Origin: Lepas anatifera | Taxonomy: Eukaryota > Arthropoda > Thecostraca > Lepadidae | Direction of reading: 5' to 3' | Assembly (NCBI GenBank): GCA_034440635.1 | Contig: JAOTON010000210.1 | Location: 930,001-994,000 of the forward strand | Length of the DNA: 64,000 bases | In this document: positions 60,181 through 64,000 of the stretch, piece by piece | How the letters are laid out: every line of letters begins with the position of its first letter | How positions within the stretch are numbered: the stretch's first letter is position 1 | Program-made: the position numbers and the translations under genes | The notes under the pieces: model-generated | What the model saw: only the letters and a program-made list of their open reading frames with translations | Database searches by the model: none | What the model was told of the DNA's origin: nothing

Positions 60181-63100
60181 ATGGGTTCAATCCTTCAATG
60201 GAACACAAATGGCCTTATCGGGAAATTTCCGCTTTTTTCATCAATATTTGCTGAGAAAAAACCGGCGCTAGCAGCATTACAAGAGACCCACTTTATTGAT
60301 AAAGATAACGATAAATTCAAAATCTCGGGCTACTCTTGGTATCGCCATAACGTAAACGCTGCTGTCCGTAAGGGAGGCACAGCCATCCTCATAGAAAATA
60401 GCATCCCACACAGTCACGTGCCTCTGGTAAAATCACTGGACTGTGTAGCTATTAGCTTGAAAATACAACACGTCCAATTGACAGTAGTTTCAATTACAAA
60501 TCTCCTTGCGACCCTGATCCAACGGATCGGGAACTCTCACAACTATTTAATCAAATAAACGGGCCTTTGTTATTACTTGGAGACTTGAATGGTCACCACC
60601 CATCCTGGGGCAGCGCGACACCAAACCGTAGAGGTGAAATTATATATGACGCAATAGGTTCTCAAAATTTAGTTATCCTAAATAACGGCGCACAAACCCG
60701 CCAATCAACGCAAGGCGGGCATTCAGACTCAGCCATTGATATTTCGTGCTGCACGCCTAGAATTGCGTCACTGTTTACCTGGGATGTCGAAGACAACCCA
60801 GGCATGAGCGATCACCTCCCAATACAAAATTGATATACCTCAAAGAGCACTCGACCGCGTTGATCTTTTTACCCCTTCCTGGAGTCTAAAACGAGCGGTC
60901 TGGACAAAATTTGAGGCAGAGGTCGACCTCACACTGGTCACCGAAGGCGACCCACATTCGGCAGACATTGAGTTAGTACTAAGAGCCATAAGCTCAGCAG
61001 CACAAGTAGCAATACCAAAAACCAGAGGACCTCGAAAGAAAAACGGAGCCCCATGGTGGAACGCAGAGACGGCACACGCCAAAGCTCAAATGATAAAAGC
61101 CCGCAAGGCATATGAGAGGAGAGCACACAGCCCTACTCGATGCGCCCTTCAGGCAGCAAAAGAACACTTCCGAAACACGTGCAAGCGGGTTAAAAATGAT
61201 AGTTTTAACTCTTTTGTCTCCATATTCAACCGCTTCACCCCCACTACTCAAGTCTAGAAAGCCATCAGAACTTTCTCTGCGAAACGACCACCCCGCGGAC
61301 CTTTCCCTCAACTCAAAATAGCTGGCCAACACATCACAGAACCTAAGGAAGTCATGGAAAAATTTGCTGATCATTACGCCAGTGTCGCAGCTAATAATTC
61401 ATACAGCCAGCGCTCCAAAGACCAGGCAGAATGGTGCCAAAAGCACACATTCATCAATTCTGGTAATCGAGAGTACTACAACGTACCATTTACAATGACC
61501 GAGCTAAATTACGCCATCAGCAAGTGCAGAAACACTGCAGTGGGCCCTGACGAAATTCACTACTCTTTCTTCAGGCACCTCAGCCAGACAGCTTTAAAGT
61601 ACCTGCTTTCGGCCATTAACAACATGTTTCTTAGCGACTCTTTTCCCACATCGTGGCGAGAGAGTATCATCATTCCCCTTCCAAAACCTGGCAAAGAAAA
61701 TAACAGGCCCAAAAGGATATCGCCCAATTTCGCTTACTAGCTGTGCTAGCAAGCTTGTCGAGCGCATGGTAAACGTTAGACTTCACAAGATCCTCGAAAA
61801 GAAACTTGATGCTATGCAATCAGGCTTCCGGCGCGGGCGAGCCACCACTGACAATTTGGTGAGTGACATCCAGAATGGCTTCTACAGAAAGCAAGTAACA
61901 ATAGCTGCATTCCTAGACATTAAATCGGCGTTCGATCGCGTACAAAAAGACGCTCTTTTGTACAAATTAGGCAAGCTAGGAGTTCGCGGCCACCTTGCAA
62001 AGCTTATTGAAAACTTCCTCAGGGACCGAAATTTCAAAGTCCGTTGTGGCACCACATACTCCTACCTGGCAACCCAAGACCAAGGCACATCCCAGGGTAG
62101 CGTTCTGTCCCCCACCCTCTTTCTAGTAATGGTCAATGATCTCTTCGCCAAAAAACTACCGCCTGGAATAAATTACTCCCTTTTTGCGGACGATGTCGCT
62201 ATTTGGAAATCCACTGCAATAGATACCAGGCGGTATAATGAGCCAGAATTCCAACATGCAACTACGCAATTGCAGGATAGCTTACACGACATCGATACTT
62301 GGTGTAGTTTAATGGGTCTATCACTCTCGGCGGAAAAATCATCAGTCGTTGTCTTTGCCAGAGCGCACACCAGACACGACCCTCCACGGCTCCAAATCTC
62401 GGGTAAACCTATTGAATGCACCAATAGCTTCAAAATCTTGGGCGTCACCCTAGATTCCCGATTGAGTTTCAATGAGCATATCACCAAAGTCGTCTCTAGC
62501 TGTCAAAAGCGAGTCAACATTCTCCGCATGCTCGGCGGAACAGAGTATGGCGGGGATCGAAAGACCCTGCTTATGCTCTACAAGTCCCTGATACGGTCCA
62601 TTCTCGAATATAACTCGTTCGTTTTTGACTCGACGAACAACACCAATAAACTAAAGCTAGAGCGAGTCCAAAATGCCAGTATTCGGGCAGCCACAGGCGC
62701 GCTCTTAGAATCCCCCATCACCAGCCTGCTAACTGATAGCGGGCTATGCCCACTGCAGACAAGGCGCGACGCCCAGCTTATTTCTTACTATATTAAGGTC
62801 CAATCCACCGAAAACCACCCGGCAAAACAATGTTTCGCCCATCCCAGACGAGCAAATAATGCCACTCTACAGAAATGGCCCCCATTTAAACACAGAGTAG
62901 CGAAAACCCTGGAAAGCCTTAATCTTGCACTCCCAGCAACAGTAGGCAAACCTCCACTCTCCTGCTTCTGGGCTCGGAAAGAGCCCAAAGTTGAATTTCT
63001 TTTCACCTCCCGTAAAGCGGACTTCACAGAGGAAGAAGTCTCCCAGAAATTTTTAGAGTTCCGATCTCATGACGCGGACAAGACTTTTATATTTACAGAC

Positions 63101-63891
63101 GGCTCCAAAATAGGTGAAAAAGTAGGCCTCGGCATCTGGGGGCAAAATATTTGCCTACAGAAAAGACTTCCGGACAACTGCTCCATCTTTACAGCCGAGA
63201 CTGTTGCCATCCTAGATACACTAGCCATAATCCGAACCCAAAATATCAACTCAGCTGTCATCTGCTCAGACTCTAAATCTGTCCTGCAGGCTATCAGTAA
63301 CGTAGTAAACCCCAGCCACCACGTAATAGCAGATATTCAGAAAGGTATCGACGATACCCCTGATGTCTCTTTTCTTTGGATCCCTGGCCACTGCAAAATT
63401 CAAGGGAATGAAAAAGCCGATGAGCAGGCAAAAAAGTCTTAGAACTTAGAGAGATCGCACCCCTAATGTGGTCTGAAGATGATAGCAAAGCTCTCCTCCA
63501 GGACAGTATCCGGAAGCAAATTCAAAATGACTGGACCACAAACCACAGCGCTCACCTATTCTATATCAAGCCTAACATCGGCTACTGGCCCAGTTCCAAC
63601 CAAAAGAGTCGTCGGCGCGAGGTTATTCTAACCAGACTCAGAAATGGACTTACAAAATTAAATGCCTATTGGAACGCGGGTATCTGTGGTACCTGCGACG
63701 CAATGGAGAATCCCTATCACAAACTCATCAATTGTCCCCAGCACAATACCCATCGGCAACCCATGCTAGATTACTGCCGAATCCAGAACATCCCCGTAGA
63801 CCTAAAAACTCTCCTCGGTAACGACCATCCCGAGCTACTTGAAAAGCTCTTTACATTTTTAAAGGACTCTGGGCTAGAGAAGTTTTTATAA
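60181..63891 (+). pseudogene. LINE ORF2: endonuclease-RT-RNase H, frameshifted
   Basis: Domains in order: APE-type endonuclease (60181-60833; LQWNTNGL, LQETHF, GDLNGHHPSWG, SDHLPI); RT start (about 60834-61740; NTAVGPDEIH, LPKPGKEN); RT core (61766-62400; SGFRRGRATTDN, catalytic FADDVAIW); RNase H (about 63080-63440; FTDGSK, the Glu of FTAET, SDSKSVLQAI, GNEKADEQAK); and a C-terminal CGTCDAMENPYHKLINC (63690-63740). Frameshifts occur near 60510, 60825, 61255 and 61710, and a stop at 63440 separates the tail. RT, RNase H and endonuclease motifs are otherwise preserved, so decay is recent. Confidence 0.85.
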
Positions 63892-64000
63892 ATCACCCCT
63901 CCCAATATATATGATAGAGGGTGCATCGTGCACCCCCAAACTAGGACTTGCCAATTTTCTAATTAACCATTCATGCCATAGACGATCCCCTGCAAAATTT

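Larger units (their letters stand above)
57850..64000 (+). mobile_element. I-type LINE with RNase H (decayed)
   Basis: A long plus-strand element with a leader (about 57850-58419), ORF1 with zinc knuckles (58420-60058) and ORF2 with endonuclease, reverse transcriptase, RNase H and C-terminal CCHC (60181-63891), then a 3' end reaching the window edge. ORF2 order and the RNase H domain place it in the I group. Several frameshifts make it inactive. The 5' limit is uncertain. Confidence 0.85.

Overview
This is eukaryotic DNA, most likely from an arthropod. It holds one complete, intron-rich host gene on the minus strand, for a sarco/endoplasmic reticulum Ca2+-ATPase (SERCA). The rest of the window is mainly transposons, minisatellites and unassigned non-coding DNA. 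The arthropod call rests on the arthropod-like SERCA C-terminus and on a 170-base tract of (CCTAA)n, the complement of the TTAGG telomere unit usual in arthropods. I cannot name the species; a crustacean or another non-insect arthropod would fit.

SERCA runs from its ATG at 34337 to a stop at 6797. I could place 12 coding exons with GT..AG introns and consistent phases. They total 3066 nt and encode 1021 residues. The set includes an 18-nt microexon, and exons of 83 and 139 nt that appear to match vertebrate exon sizes. The TGES loop, the DKTGTLT phosphorylation site, the nucleotide and hinge motifs and the Ca2+-binding membrane residues are all intact. The last exon encodes a hydrophobic tail and contains an internal splice-donor-like site exactly where other arthropod SERCA genes switch C-termini. 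Intron 4 is 18.3 kb long and holds a 3.7 kb satellite array whose units each carry TGACGT/ACGTCA half-sites, plus several transposons.

Layout. 1-3.6 kb: a TTAA-flanked non-autonomous element with a hAT-type MITE nested in it, a 34/68-bp minisatellite, and a foldback element with a 38-bp minisatellite between its arms. 5.5-6.8 kb: probable SERCA 3' UTR. 6.8-34.3 kb: SERCA. 34.3-40.6 kb: probable promoter side, GT-rich microsatellites and two hairpins with compensatory stem changes. 40.6-44.5 kb: a foldback element interrupted by a non-LTR retrotransposon that has a gag-like ORF1 but no ORF2 and is bounded by a 12-bp target duplication. 44.5-49 kb: AT-rich sequence with the telomere-like tract. 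49.35-52.04 kb: a hAT-like element filled with a degenerate minisatellite and AGGTCA repeats. 54.1-57.1 kb: a decayed minus-strand LINE (Jockey/CR1 group). 57.2-57.85 kb: two tRNA-derived SINE-like relics. 57.85-64 kb: a decayed RNase H-bearing I-type LINE on the plus strand that reaches or passes the window end.

Only SERCA looks like a working host gene. The mobile elements explain much of the remaining sequence. Several are nested with readable target-site duplications, so their relative order of insertion can be inferred.
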